DNA from: CAYSYH01 sp964435455
Lineage (GTDB): Bacteria > Patescibacteriota > WWE3 > 2-01-FULL-39-13 > JAACPI01
Length of the DNA stretch: 43,186 nt
Direction: 5' to 3'
Assembly: GCA_964435455.1 (NCBI GenBank)
Contig: CAYSYH010000003.1
Span: 1 to 43,186, forward strand
Below are positions 23,325 to 31,280 of this stretch, one piece after another; position 1 is the first letter of the stretch, and each line of letters opens with the position of its first letter. The notes under the pieces were generated by a model that did not search any database, was not told the DNA's origin, and saw only the letters and a program-made list of their open reading frames with translations. The position numbers were made by a program, and so were the translations under genes.

Positions 23325-24380
23325 CTATATAAATTTGGGGGTTTTTTGTCGTAAAGTATTTTTTATATAGGTTAAAACTTTTTCGGGAGTGCGTAAATTA
23401 AGGTCTGCTATTAAAGCTCCAGCAGCAGCATCGTGACCATTTCCTCCTAAATATCTAGCAACTTCCCCTACATTTATTCCTCCAGGACTAGATCTTAAAG
23501 AAATACGCCAACCTAAATTTTTATAAGGACGTACATAAAAACCCCAAATTGCTCCTTCTAAAGATTTTAAATAGGGCTTAAATAAAAAAGTTGCTTTAGA
23601 AACATCCGATTCCTTGAAGTCTTGAACATCATCAATACTAAGGAAAGTAAAAACATACGAAGGCCAATTTCCAAAAGGCTCATGTATAGCTAAATTTTTT
23701 AAAAGTTTAGACAAAATAGATAAATGTGTTGAAGTGTTTTTATAGATAGAAGTTAATACTTTATCTGGATAAATATTTCCTTTTTTTAAAATAATTGAGG
23801 CATCTAACAACGCTTTAAAATCTTTAGAACCGTTTAGATACCTAAATCCACCTGTATCAGAATAAATACCAACATAAATCAATTCTAAAATTTCAGAGGG
23901 TACTTCATCTAATGTACCCTTAAAAAGTAAATCATATAATAGGTGGGTATTTGCCACATAATCTATATTGGGTTTAGTCAATAATAAATCCCAATTATAT
24001 TTAGTATTGCCAAAGTGGTGATCAAAACAAACTGTAGTCAGATTTAGTGAATGAATCTTTTGAGACTTAAAAGATACTCTATCAAAATCCTGTACGTCTA
24101 CTAATATAAAAGTATCCCCCTGTCTTAATTCATCAGCTACATCAATAACAAATTTTACATTCTTATACGAAGAAAAATATTCCCAATCTTTTACATAATC
24201 ACCCGTATAAAAAATAAAAACAGGCAAGTTTGGGTATGATTTTTTAATATAATAACGTGTTAATAAAGTTGAGGAAATAGAGTCCGAATCAGGATTTACG
24301 TGCGAAGTAATTACAACTCGTTTAGAATTTTGCAAAATTCTATCAAAAGAATTCTTAAATTTGCCTAATAAGGGGGACAT
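23325..24380 (-). CDS. DHH/DHHA1 phosphoesterase, NrnA-like
   Basis: This 351-residue cytoplasmic protein belongs to the NrnA/GdpP-type DHH family, which removes nucleotides from very short RNAs or splits pAp or cyclic dinucleotide products. The metal site is visible: HVNPDSDS (27-34), LVDVQDFDR, FDHHFGN with the DHH at 120-122, and a later SDTGGFRY. The C-terminal DHHA1 domain has GGNGHDAAAGA, the usual substrate-binding GG.GH motif. It has no PAS or GGDEF domains, so NrnA rather than GdpP is likely. It follows ftsH by eight bases, so the two are one operon. Confidence 0.9.
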   Translation of the reverse strand: MSPLLGKFKNSFDRILQNSKRVVITSHVNPDSDSISSTLLTRYYIKKSYPNLPVFIFYTGDYVKDWEYFSSYKNVKFVIDVADELRQGDTFILVDVQDFDRVSFKSQKIHSLNLTTVCFDHHFGNTKYNWDLLLTKPNIDYVANTHLLYDLLFKGTLDEVPSEILELIYVGIYSDTGGFRYLNGSKDFKALLDASIILKKGNIYPDKVLTSIYKNTSTHLSILSKLLKNLAIHEPFGNWPSYVFTFLSIDDVQDFKESDVSKATFLFKPYLKSLEGAIWGFYVRPYKNLGWRISLRSSPGGINVGEVARYLGGNGHDAAAGALIADLNLRTPEKVLTYIKNTLRQKTPKFI

Positions 24381-24388
24381 AAATATTA

Positions 24389-26284
24389 TTACATGGAAAT
24401 TGATTCTTTTTTACCCACAAGTTTTTCAAAATCATCCTGTTCTAAAGTTTCTACATCTAAAAGTTTCTGGGCCACTAAATCTAATTGTTTTTTATGTTCA
24501 CGTAAAACTTTTTCGGCTAATTTTTTAGAGGAATTTATAATTTTAGATACTTCCTCATCAATTTTTTCTGCAGTTTTTTCACTATAATCTATATGCCTCC
24601 CTACTTGTTTTGCTAACCAAATACGCTCTTCAGATTTTGAAAAATTAATAGGGCCTAAGCTACTCATACCAAACTCTGTTACCATTTTTCTAGCTATATC
24701 TGTAGCACGCAATATATCATTACTAGCACCAACACTTTGCTCTTTAAAAAATAATTCTTCTGCGACTCTCCCACCAAGCATCATAGCTATCATTTGAATA
24801 AGTTTTTCTTTATCATAATTTTCGTAATCTTTTTCAGAAGTAATATCGGTATGACCTAAACTATTGGTTCGGGCAACAATACTTATTCTGCGCACAGTAT
24901 CAGTTTTTGGTAAAAAATGAGCCACAAGGGCATGACCAGCTTCGTGATAGGCAGTAACCTTTTTTTCATGCTCATCTTGTAACAATCTTCTTTGAGGACC
25001 TAACCTTACCTTGACGGCAGCTTCGCTAAAATGTTTAAACTGTATATATTTGCAATTTTCACGAGCAGCTAAGATGGCCGCTTCATTTATCATATTCTCA
25101 ATATCGGCACCGCTAAATCCTACCGTCATTTTAGATAATCTATCAATATCTAATGATTTATCATATTTTACTCCTCTAAGATGAATTTTTATTATTTCCT
25201 TTCTTTCTTCCAAATTAGGCAATGTTAAAGTTATTTTTCTATCAAACCTACCAGGTCTTACTAAAGCAGGGTCCAACATATCTGGCCTATTTGTAGCGGC
25301 TAAAACAATTACATTAGTATTTTTGTCAAAACCATCCATTTCAACTAAAATTTGATTTAAGGTTTGTTCTCTTTCATCATGACCTCCACCTATACCCATA
25401 CCTCTTTGGCGACCGATAGAATCAATTTCATCAATAAAAATTAGGGAAGGGGCTGTGTTTTTAGCTTTTTTAAATAAATCACGCACTCTTGCAGATCCTA
25501 CTCCTACAAGCATTTCCATAAACTCACTACCTGCTACACTATAAAAAGGCACATTTGCTTCTCCAGCGATAGCTCTAGCAATTAAAGTTTTACCAACTCC
25601 TGGAGGCCCTATTAATAAAGCTCCCTTTGGTATCCTTGCTCCTAGTTTTCTATATTTTTTGGGATGCTTCAAAAAATCTACAATTTCAAACATTTCTTTT
25701 TTTACTTCCTCAGCAACAGCAACATCTCTAAAAGTAGTCTTTTTTGCTTTAGTTTTGTCAAATAGTTTAGCACGGCTTTTACCAAAATTAAAAATATCAC
25801 CAGGTCCACCTCCTCGACCTCTAAACATAGAAAATATAAAAAATATAAAAACACCAAAAACTAATAAATTAAGTAACCCACTAAAAATACCCGAATAATC
25901 AACCGGCTCAACCACTTCAATTACAGGAACTTTTTTATCTAAACCCTTATCACTTAAATAGGTTATAAAATCTGTATTTTGGGGAACATAAGTAATTATA
26001 GGAGCACTGCCATCTTTTAAATAAGCTTTTACTTTTGTACCGTCAAATTCTATTTTTTCAACCTTTTCTTGTTCTATTTGATAAACTAATTCAGAAAAGG
26101 GAGCTGTTTTAGAGGAAAAAGATGAAGTAAAAATAGTACTTAAGATAATCCAACCAACAAACAAAAACAATAAAACAATAAAAATATTTGGCTTCTTGAA
26201 GCCTTTTTCTTTTAAAGGGGCGGGGACATCTTTAATGAATTTCTTTATATCTTTTGATTTTTTTAAATCTTTCTTAAAAAACAT
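24389..26284 (-). CDS. ftsH: ATP-dependent zinc metalloprotease FtsH
   Basis: FtsH is a membrane-bound hexameric AAA+ protease that removes damaged or regulatory proteins. The 631-residue protein has two membrane segments (about 33-52 and 131-152) flanking a small outer domain. The AAA module carries Walker A GPPGVGKT (226-233), Walker B FIDEID (283-288) and the arginine-finger region RPGRFDRK. The zinc protease site is HEAGH (447-451) with the third ligand near Asp523 in SNDIL. It has its own promoter and is followed at once by the DHH phosphoesterase gene. Confidence 0.97.
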   Translation of the reverse strand: MFFKKDLKKSKDIKKFIKDVPAPLKEKGFKKPNIFIVLLFLFVGWIILSTIFTSSFSSKTAPFSELVYQIEQEKVEKIEFDGTKVKAYLKDGSAPIITYVPQNTDFITYLSDKGLDKKVPVIEVVEPVDYSGIFSGLLNLLVFGVFIFFIFSMFRGRGGGPGDIFNFGKSRAKLFDKTKAKKTTFRDVAVAEEVKKEMFEIVDFLKHPKKYRKLGARIPKGALLIGPPGVGKTLIARAIAGEANVPFYSVAGSEFMEMLVGVGSARVRDLFKKAKNTAPSLIFIDEIDSIGRQRGMGIGGGHDEREQTLNQILVEMDGFDKNTNVIVLAATNRPDMLDPALVRPGRFDRKITLTLPNLEERKEIIKIHLRGVKYDKSLDIDRLSKMTVGFSGADIENMINEAAILAARENCKYIQFKHFSEAAVKVRLGPQRRLLQDEHEKKVTAYHEAGHALVAHFLPKTDTVRRISIVARTNSLGHTDITSEKDYENYDKEKLIQMIAMMLGGRVAEELFFKEQSVGASNDILRATDIARKMVTEFGMSSLGPINFSKSEERIWLAKQVGRHIDYSEKTAEKIDEEVSKIINSSKKLAEKVLREHKKQLDLVAQKLLDVETLEQDDFEKLVGKKESISM

Positions 26285-26292
26285 TTTACTAG

Positions 26293-26321
26293 AGTATATA
26301 TCCTATAAGCTAAAGACACAA
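26293..26321 (-). promoter_or_regulatory. ftsH promoter (TTGTGT-17-TATACT)
   Basis: On the minus strand TTGTGT is at 26321-26316 and TATACT at 26298-26293, 17 bases apart. Eight bases then lead to the ATG at 26284, so the mRNA should be leaderless or have about two leader bases. Confidence 0.55.
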
Positions 26322-26348
26322 TATACAAGTTAGGAACAAAATAAATAC

Positions 26349-27365
26349 CTATTTAAAATAAGATAATCCTATGACTTCTTTGACTTTAGATACTATTTCA
26401 TTACTTATTCCCACAACTTTTTGTGTACCTTCGTACAAAATTTCGTTAACTAAACCCTCTTTAGAAGCATAATAAGCTCTCTTTTGCCTAATAGGTTCCA
26501 AAAAATCATTTAATACCTTAAACAATTTTTGTTTTACTTCTACATCTCCTACTTTTCCCTCCCTGTAACGCTTTTTTAAATCTTCTACTTCAGCTTTATT
26601 AGGATTAAAAGCTTCGTGATAAATAAAAACAGGGTTTCCTTCTACTTTCCCGGGATCTGTTGCTCTCAATCTATTAGGGTCCGTATACATTTTAAAAACC
26701 TTTTCTTTTAGAATATCCTCTGAGTCAGAAAGATATATTGCATTGTTTAAACTTTTGCTCATTTTAGAACTACCATCAATACCAGGTAATCTAGATATTT
26801 TTGTAAGCCTTCCGTTGGGAATATTAAATATGTCAGTATTATATAAATTATTAAACTTTCTTATAATATCTCGGGTTAATTCTATAACAGGCATTTGATC
26901 ATCTCCTACTGGAACCAAGTGTGCATTTACTGTCATAATATCGGCAGCTTGATGCACCGGGTAAGAAAAAAAACCTAAAGGAGTGGATTTTTTAAACTCT
27001 TTTTTATTTCTTCTCTTCTCTTTAAGTTCCTCCTTTAAAGTGGGATGGTGTTTTAAACGTTCTAAAGAAACAAGATTAGAAAAATAAACAAAAAGTTCAG
27101 CTGTGGCAGGTATTGCAGACTGTATATAAAAGGTAACCTTTTTAGGATCAAGACCTATAGAAAGATAATCTAAAAGAAGCTCTTTGACATTATTTTTTAC
27201 TTTTTGTGGATTATCAAAATTATCAGTTAAAGCCTGCACATCAGCAATTATAATATAGGTATCGTATTTACTTTGGAGCTCTAATCTCTGAGATAATGAC
27301 CCAACATAATGACCCAAATGTAAAGGACCTGTAGGCCTATCTCCTGTTAAAATTCTTTTTTTCAT
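26349..27365 (-). CDS. trpS: Tryptophanyl-tRNA synthetase
   Basis: TrpRS charges tRNA-Trp. The 338-residue protein has the class I strings PTGPLHLGHYVGSL (HLGH at 16-19), VGDDQMPVIELTRDI and KMSKS (201-205), all at normal distances. Length is normal for a bacterial TrpRS. It has its own -10 box nine bases before the ATG and is separated by 66 bases from the DUF4349 gene upstream. Confidence 0.97.
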   Translation of the reverse strand: MKKRILTGDRPTGPLHLGHYVGSLSQRLELQSKYDTYIIIADVQALTDNFDNPQKVKNNVKELLLDYLSIGLDPKKVTFYIQSAIPATAELFVYFSNLVSLERLKHHPTLKEELKEKRRNKKEFKKSTPLGFFSYPVHQAADIMTVNAHLVPVGDDQMPVIELTRDIIRKFNNLYNTDIFNIPNGRLTKISRLPGIDGSSKMSKSLNNAIYLSDSEDILKEKVFKMYTDPNRLRATDPGKVEGNPVFIYHEAFNPNKAEVEDLKKRYREGKVGDVEVKQKLFKVLNDFLEPIRQKRAYYASKEGLVNEILYEGTQKVVGISNEIVSKVKEVIGLSYFK

Positions 27366-27374
27366 GGCAAATTA

Positions 27375-27380
27375 ATTATA
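27375..27380 (-). promoter_or_regulatory. -10 box for trpS
   Basis: TATAAT on the minus strand, nine bases before the ATG at 27365. The sequence 17 bases further up, TTATTG, is a poor -35 box. Confidence 0.5.
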
Positions 27381-27431
27381 ACACAGTAAATAAATACCAA
27401 TAAGACCAATGGTTTTTAGACAAGAAAAGTG

Positions 27432-28388
27432 CTATTTCTTACTTTTATTATAGGAAACGTAAAGCTTATTTTTCACCCATTTAACAAAAAACCATATAAA
27501 TAACAAAATAGGTGAGTACACAATTAACCATACAAGTAAAGATATAAATAATCTTGCAGTTTTAATTAACGATCTTACTGCTTTATTAAAAACAGTTCTA
27601 ATGTTCCAATTATCTTTAGGTATATAAGGCAAAGAATATTCATCTGTTGATAAGTAAAAAGTAACTTTAACCGTTTTAGAAACTTCATTTAGGTAATTTT
27701 GCCTACCTTTTAATGAATCTATACGTTGCTGTAAAGATAATATTTTATCTTGTACCTTTAAGATGTCACTTACCTCAGTTGCTTGTTCCATTATTCGCTC
27801 AAAACGCTTTTTGTTTTTATTGAGTACTTCTAATTTTTCAGTAATATCCTCATATTGGTCAGATATATCTGAAAGGTTTTCAAATTCGCTTACAACCTCC
27901 AAACCAACTTTTTTAGAAGATACTAAAAAACCCTCTTTAACATCTTTGGGAATACGTACACTAATTGTAGAATAAGAATAAGGGGAACCTTCTTTAGAGC
28001 GGGTATTTACATTTTTAAACACAACAAATCCCCCCATATTTTTAGACATAGAAGTAATTTCTTCTACTGCCCTAGGCACATTTTTTACTTTTAGAGAAAC
28101 AACAATATCCTCTTTTGTTTTACGCGCAGTAGTCCTGTCTATAAAAACACTTTCGGGTTCTTGAACAACCCCATTACCCTCACTTAAAAACCCTAAAGGG
28201 GATGTATTATATTTTCTAATACTATTAATACTATTACTAGGATATCCAGAAACAGTATCTTGGTAAAGTATAGGTCCCTTTTTGAAAATTAAGACTAAAA
28301 GTATAATAAAAATGAAAAAAGAAAATAGAAAGCCAATAAGCAGGGCAAACAAAGGTTTTCTTAAGTAGTCAAAAAATTTTGATATCAT
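27432..28388 (-). CDS. DUF4349 membrane protein
   Basis: The 318-residue protein has a membrane segment near each end (about 13-35 and 272-298). The region between matches the DUF4349 layout: IDRTTARKTKEDIVVSLKVKN, MGGFVVF, SVRIPKD, and a coiled coil at about 180-245 with EDITEKLEVLNKN. DUF4349 proteins are membrane-anchored with their bulk outside the cell; their function is not known. A fold like that of DUF4349 lipoproteins is expected, but no lipobox cysteine is present here. It ends the operon pfkB-like, lgt, dsbA-like, with a 19-base gap after dsbA-like. Confidence 0.82.
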   Translation of the reverse strand: MISKFFDYLRKPLFALLIGFLFSFFIFIILLVLIFKKGPILYQDTVSGYPSNSINSIRKYNTSPLGFLSEGNGVVQEPESVFIDRTTARKTKEDIVVSLKVKNVPRAVEEITSMSKNMGGFVVFKNVNTRSKEGSPYSYSTISVRIPKDVKEGFLVSSKKVGLEVVSEFENLSDISDQYEDITEKLEVLNKNKKRFERIMEQATEVSDILKVQDKILSLQQRIDSLKGRQNYLNEVSKTVKVTFYLSTDEYSLPYIPKDNWNIRTVFNKAVRSLIKTARLFISLLVWLIVYSPILLFIWFFVKWVKNKLYVSYNKSKK

Positions 28389-28407
28389 ATAAAACTAATA
28401 GTTATAA

Positions 28408-29076
28408 CTAATTGGCCTCCGACTTTGTATCAGAAACCAAATTTTGCACAGTATTATAAAGATTTACGGTATTCACTTGCATACCATTAACAAAAAAAGT
28501 GGGAGTGCCTCTTAAACCTAAAGACCGGGCGTAATCTAAATCTTCCTGTACTTTGGATTTTGTACTTTCAGATTCAAAATCTTGCTTAAACTGAGACTCA
28601 TTTAGATTTAAATCTTTAGCAATTTTAATAAAATCTTCTTTTTTTAAAGGGTTACTATTGTCTCTTTGTCGTTGATAAAGTAAATCGTGATATTCAAAAA
28701 ACTTCCCTTGTAAAGAGGCTGCCTCAGAAGCAACAGCAGCCTCAAAAGCATACTTATGTATACTAATTAACGGAAAATGCCTATAAATTATAGCGACCTC
28801 TTTTGAAAAGTCCTCATATATTTTATTCACAATTGGCTGTGCAGATTTGCACGCAGGACACTCAAAATCGCCAAACTCAACAACTATAACTTTGGCCATA
28901 TCTAGATTACCCTTTACATGAGGGGACGTACCCATAAGCTCTTCTAAGGGTATTTTTTTAGAATCTTCTTTAGAGGAATTTTGTTTTATTTTTTTAGAGG
29001 AAAAAAATACAATGCCAAATAATATAGCTACTGTAAAAACAGTAACAATAATATAAAAAATTTTATCTGAATTCAT
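28408..29076 (-). CDS. Membrane-anchored DsbA-like thiol oxidoreductase
   Basis: The 222-residue protein has an N-terminal anchor (about 7-26) and an outward-facing thioredoxin domain with the DsbA helical insert. The active site is CPAC (Cys73, Cys76) in FGDFECPACK, and the cis-proline lies in RGTPTFFVNG. It probably forms disulfides in exported proteins and is re-oxidised by DsbB at 9865-10287. The start overlaps the 3' end of lgt by 14 bases, so it is co-translated with lgt. It resembles the Gram-positive BdbD/DsbA type. Confidence 0.92.
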   Translation of the reverse strand: MNSDKIFYIIVTVFTVAILFGIVFFSSKKIKQNSSKEDSKKIPLEELMGTSPHVKGNLDMAKVIVVEFGDFECPACKSAQPIVNKIYEDFSKEVAIIYRHFPLISIHKYAFEAAVASEAASLQGKFFEYHDLLYQRQRDNSNPLKKEDFIKIAKDLNLNESQFKQDFESESTKSKVQEDLDYARSLGLRGTPTFFVNGMQVNTVNLYNTVQNLVSDTKSEAN

Positions 29077-29815
29077 TTTTATTTAAATTTATTTTTAAAT
29101 ATCTATTAATTAATAATAACAATCCTACCAAAATAAAGCTATAAGATATATAAACTGTTAAATTTATTTCATTAAATTCAAATGTATCAAATTTAATTCT
29201 AAAAGGCTCTAAAATTAACCTAATAATTCCATAAAAGATTAAATACAAAGAAGAGTAGATACCAAACCCAATAGGTATTTTTAGCTTTTTATATAAAAAT
29301 AAAAATATAAAAAAAGCAAGTAAATCAAAAAATATTTCATAAAAAAATAAGGGGTGAAAATAATCATAGCTTTTGAATTTAGGATATCTATACCTTAAGG
29401 GTATATATATTTTAAAGAAAGAATTATTAGTAGGTAAACCATATAATTCTTTATTAAACCAATTTCCAAATCTACCAAAAACTTGAACAAAAAAAGCCCA
29501 AAATAAATAAATATCGGAGAGTATAAAAAAGTTTATATTTTTAATCTTTGAATAAATAAATATAAAAGAAAAACCAAGAAATATAGCACCAAAAATACCC
29601 AAACCACCCTGTCTTAAGTTAAATATCTGAGCGTAATTATTAGAATAATAATCCCAATAATCTAATACATGATACAAACGGGCACCTATTACAGAGGTCA
29701 ATAAAAGAAACAGGGAGGATTCCCAAAAAACGTCTTTATTTATTTTTTTAGAGATCATTTTTTCGGCAAATAATAAGGAAAAAATGGAAGAAAAGCCTAT
29801 TAAAAAACCATACAT
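29063..29815 (-). CDS. lgt: Prolipoprotein diacylglyceryl transferase
   Basis: Lgt adds diacylglycerol to the lipobox cysteine of prolipoproteins in the membrane. The 250-residue protein has about seven membrane segments and the Lgt signature GRFGNWFNKELYGLPTN. Upstream are RLYHVLDYWDYY and QGGLGIFGA. In the last, the position of E. coli His103 is Phe, as non-His residues also occur in Gram-positive Lgt. It lies three bases after the PfkB-type kinase gene and overlaps the dsbA-like gene. Its presence implies lipoproteins elsewhere in the genome. Confidence 0.93.
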   Translation of the reverse strand: MYGFLIGFSSIFSLLFAEKMISKKINKDVFWESSLFLLLTSVIGARLYHVLDYWDYYSNNYAQIFNLRQGGLGIFGAIFLGFSFIFIYSKIKNINFFILSDIYLFWAFFVQVFGRFGNWFNKELYGLPTNNSFFKIYIPLRYRYPKFKSYDYFHPLFFYEIFFDLLAFFIFLFLYKKLKIPIGFGIYSSLYLIFYGIIRLILEPFRIKFDTFEFNEINLTVYISYSFILVGLLLLINRYLKINLNKNEFR

Positions 29816-29818
29816 ACT

Positions 29819-30796
29819 TTAAAGGTTAATTAATTTAATTTTAGGAGAAGGATAGTCATTTATAGATTTTAAAAAATTACCTTTTGTAGGTTCAATTTGT
29901 ATTATATTTATCGCATTCTTTATACCATATTCCAAAGCTTTTTTAATATTTTTAAACTCTATAAAACCAAATAAAAAGCCAGAACCAAAAGCATCTCCCG
30001 CCCCTAAAGAGTTAGTTACAGGAACTTTAAAACTGGATATATGCAAAACTTCAAAGGGGCTTATCAAAAAAGCCCCTCTTGAACCTAAGGTAATTAAAGT
30101 TATAAGATTCTTAAATTTTTTAAAATAAATAAGTAAATTTTTTAAATTATTCTCTGGTTTTAATTTTGAAAGTTTTAGTGCTTCTTCCAGATTTAAGCTT
30201 AAAATATCCACACTTTTTAAAACATTAACATCAAAATTTTTAACTTCGTTTAAACCCGGATTCCAAAAAACCTTTATTTGCATTTTTTTTAAAAATAAGA
30301 TAACTTCATACACATTCTTAAAATCTCCCCCCAAGTTTGTAATATATGCCCAGCTAGCTTTAGGTAATTTTTCAAAAGAATTAATAGATAAATCTTTACA
30401 AGCACCTCTATGTATCATAACAGTTCTTCCACCCTCCCTAGGAGACAAAATAACAGATAAAGCTGTTTTTTTATTAGGTAAAATTCTTAAATTAGAGGTA
30501 TCTACTTTATACTTTTTTAAATCCTCCAAAACAACAGAAGAAAATAAGTCATCACCTAAAAAAGAAACACAAGAAACATTTAAACCAAAATGGGATAAGG
30601 ATGCTGCAGTGTTAGTAGCACCACCACCGGTACTTAAAGTTAAATCCTCTATATTTATTTTACTGTCATAAATTTCACACAAGGCAAGGCCTGTTGAAAA
30701 AGAAGAATTTTTTACCACCTTAAATTTAGAAGATTTTAAAATTAAGTCTACAGTAGCAGACCCTAAAGTAATAACATCAAAAATATTTTTGGGCAT
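29819..30796 (-). CDS. PfkB-family sugar or nucleoside kinase
   Basis: This 325-residue cytoplasmic kinase has both PfkB signatures. The N-terminal one is GGGATNTAASLSHFG. The C-terminal one, NSLGAGDAFGSGFLFG, carries the catalytic Asp at about residue 268 and the GAGD anion hole. The first residue is Asn rather than the usual Asp. The family includes ribokinase, adenosine kinase and fructokinase; which one cannot be told from sequence. Given the pentose genes nearby, a ribose or nucleoside substrate is possible. A TATACT lies seven bases before its ATG. It heads the operon with lgt, dsbA-like and DUF4349. Confidence 0.88.
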   Translation of the reverse strand: MPKNIFDVITLGSATVDLILKSSKFKVVKNSSFSTGLALCEIYDSKINIEDLTLSTGGGATNTAASLSHFGLNVSCVSFLGDDLFSSVVLEDLKKYKVDTSNLRILPNKKTALSVILSPREGGRTVMIHRGACKDLSINSFEKLPKASWAYITNLGGDFKNVYEVILFLKKMQIKVFWNPGLNEVKNFDVNVLKSVDILSLNLEEALKLSKLKPENNLKNLLIYFKKFKNLITLITLGSRGAFLISPFEVLHISSFKVPVTNSLGAGDAFGSGFLFGFIEFKNIKKALEYGIKNAINIIQIEPTKGNFLKSINDYPSPKIKLINL

Positions 30797-30803
30797 TAAT
30801 TAA

Positions 30804-30832
30804 AGTATATACATTATTTTAAACTTTTTAAA
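30804..30832 (-). promoter_or_regulatory. Promoter for the PfkB-lgt-dsbA operon (TTTAAA-17-TATACT)
   Basis: On the minus strand TTTAAA is at 30832-30827 and TATACT at 30809-30804, 17 bases apart. Seven bases lead to the ATG at 30796, again leaderless. It is back to back with the promoter for the gene at 30915. Confidence 0.5.
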
Positions 30833-30858
30833 TACACCAAAACAAGTATAAATTAATA

Positions 30859-30888
30859 TTGGATTTTCAATCAAAAAAGCAATATAAT
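30859..30888 (+). promoter_or_regulatory. Promoter for the DUF4870 gene (TTGGAT-18-TATAAT)
   Basis: TTGGAT at 30859-30864 and TATAAT at 30883-30888 with an 18-base spacer. This would give a leader of about 20 bases. A second -10-like TATAAA at 30898-30903 could start transcription nearer the ATG at 30915. Confidence 0.5.
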
Positions 30889-30914
30889 TAAAACATTATA
30901 AAGTTTATTTTTAT

Positions 30915-31241
30915 ATGGAAGAAACATCTAAACAACCAAAAAACAACCAATACGACGAAAACATTATAGCTGCTTTGGCTTATATAATTTTCTTTTTACC
31001 TCTTATACTTACTCCTAAATCCAAATTAGGCAGATACCACGCTACTCAGGGATTTAATTTATTTTTATACTTTTTAGTCGTAAATATATTTTTAAGCATA
31101 ATACCAATAGTAGGGTGGATTTTATTACCCTTTGCTTTATTGTTTGGAATAGTACTATTAGTTATGGGGTTTTCTAATGCTTATAAGGGACTAAAAAAAC
31201 CACTTCCTGTAATAGGAAGTTATAAAATAGTCCAATTCTAA
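30915..31241 (+). CDS. DUF4870-type small membrane protein
   Basis: The 108-residue protein has three membrane segments (about 17-37, 48-68, 70-92). It shows the family pattern of an early NIIAALAYI...FFLPL, then RYHATQGFNLFLY, then a final IVLLVMGFSNAYKG. DUF4870-like (YccF/Tic20-resembling) proteins are common in bacteria and their role is unknown. It has its own promoter and stands 39 bases before ligA. Confidence 0.75.
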   Translation: MEETSKQPKNNQYDENIIAALAYIIFFLPLILTPKSKLGRYHATQGFNLFLYFLVVNIFLSIIPIVGWILLPFALLFGIVLLVMGFSNAYKGLKKPLPVIGSYKIVQF

Positions 31242-31263
31242 AAACCCTAAAAACAAAAAACTA

Positions 31264-31269
31264 TATAAA
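31264..31269 (+). promoter_or_regulatory. Possible -10 box for ligA
   Basis: TATAAA with 11 bases to the ATG at 31281, giving a leader of about five bases. No clear -35 box; ligA may also be read through from the DUF4870 gene. Confidence 0.3.
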
Positions 31270-31280
31270 TCTAATTTAAG

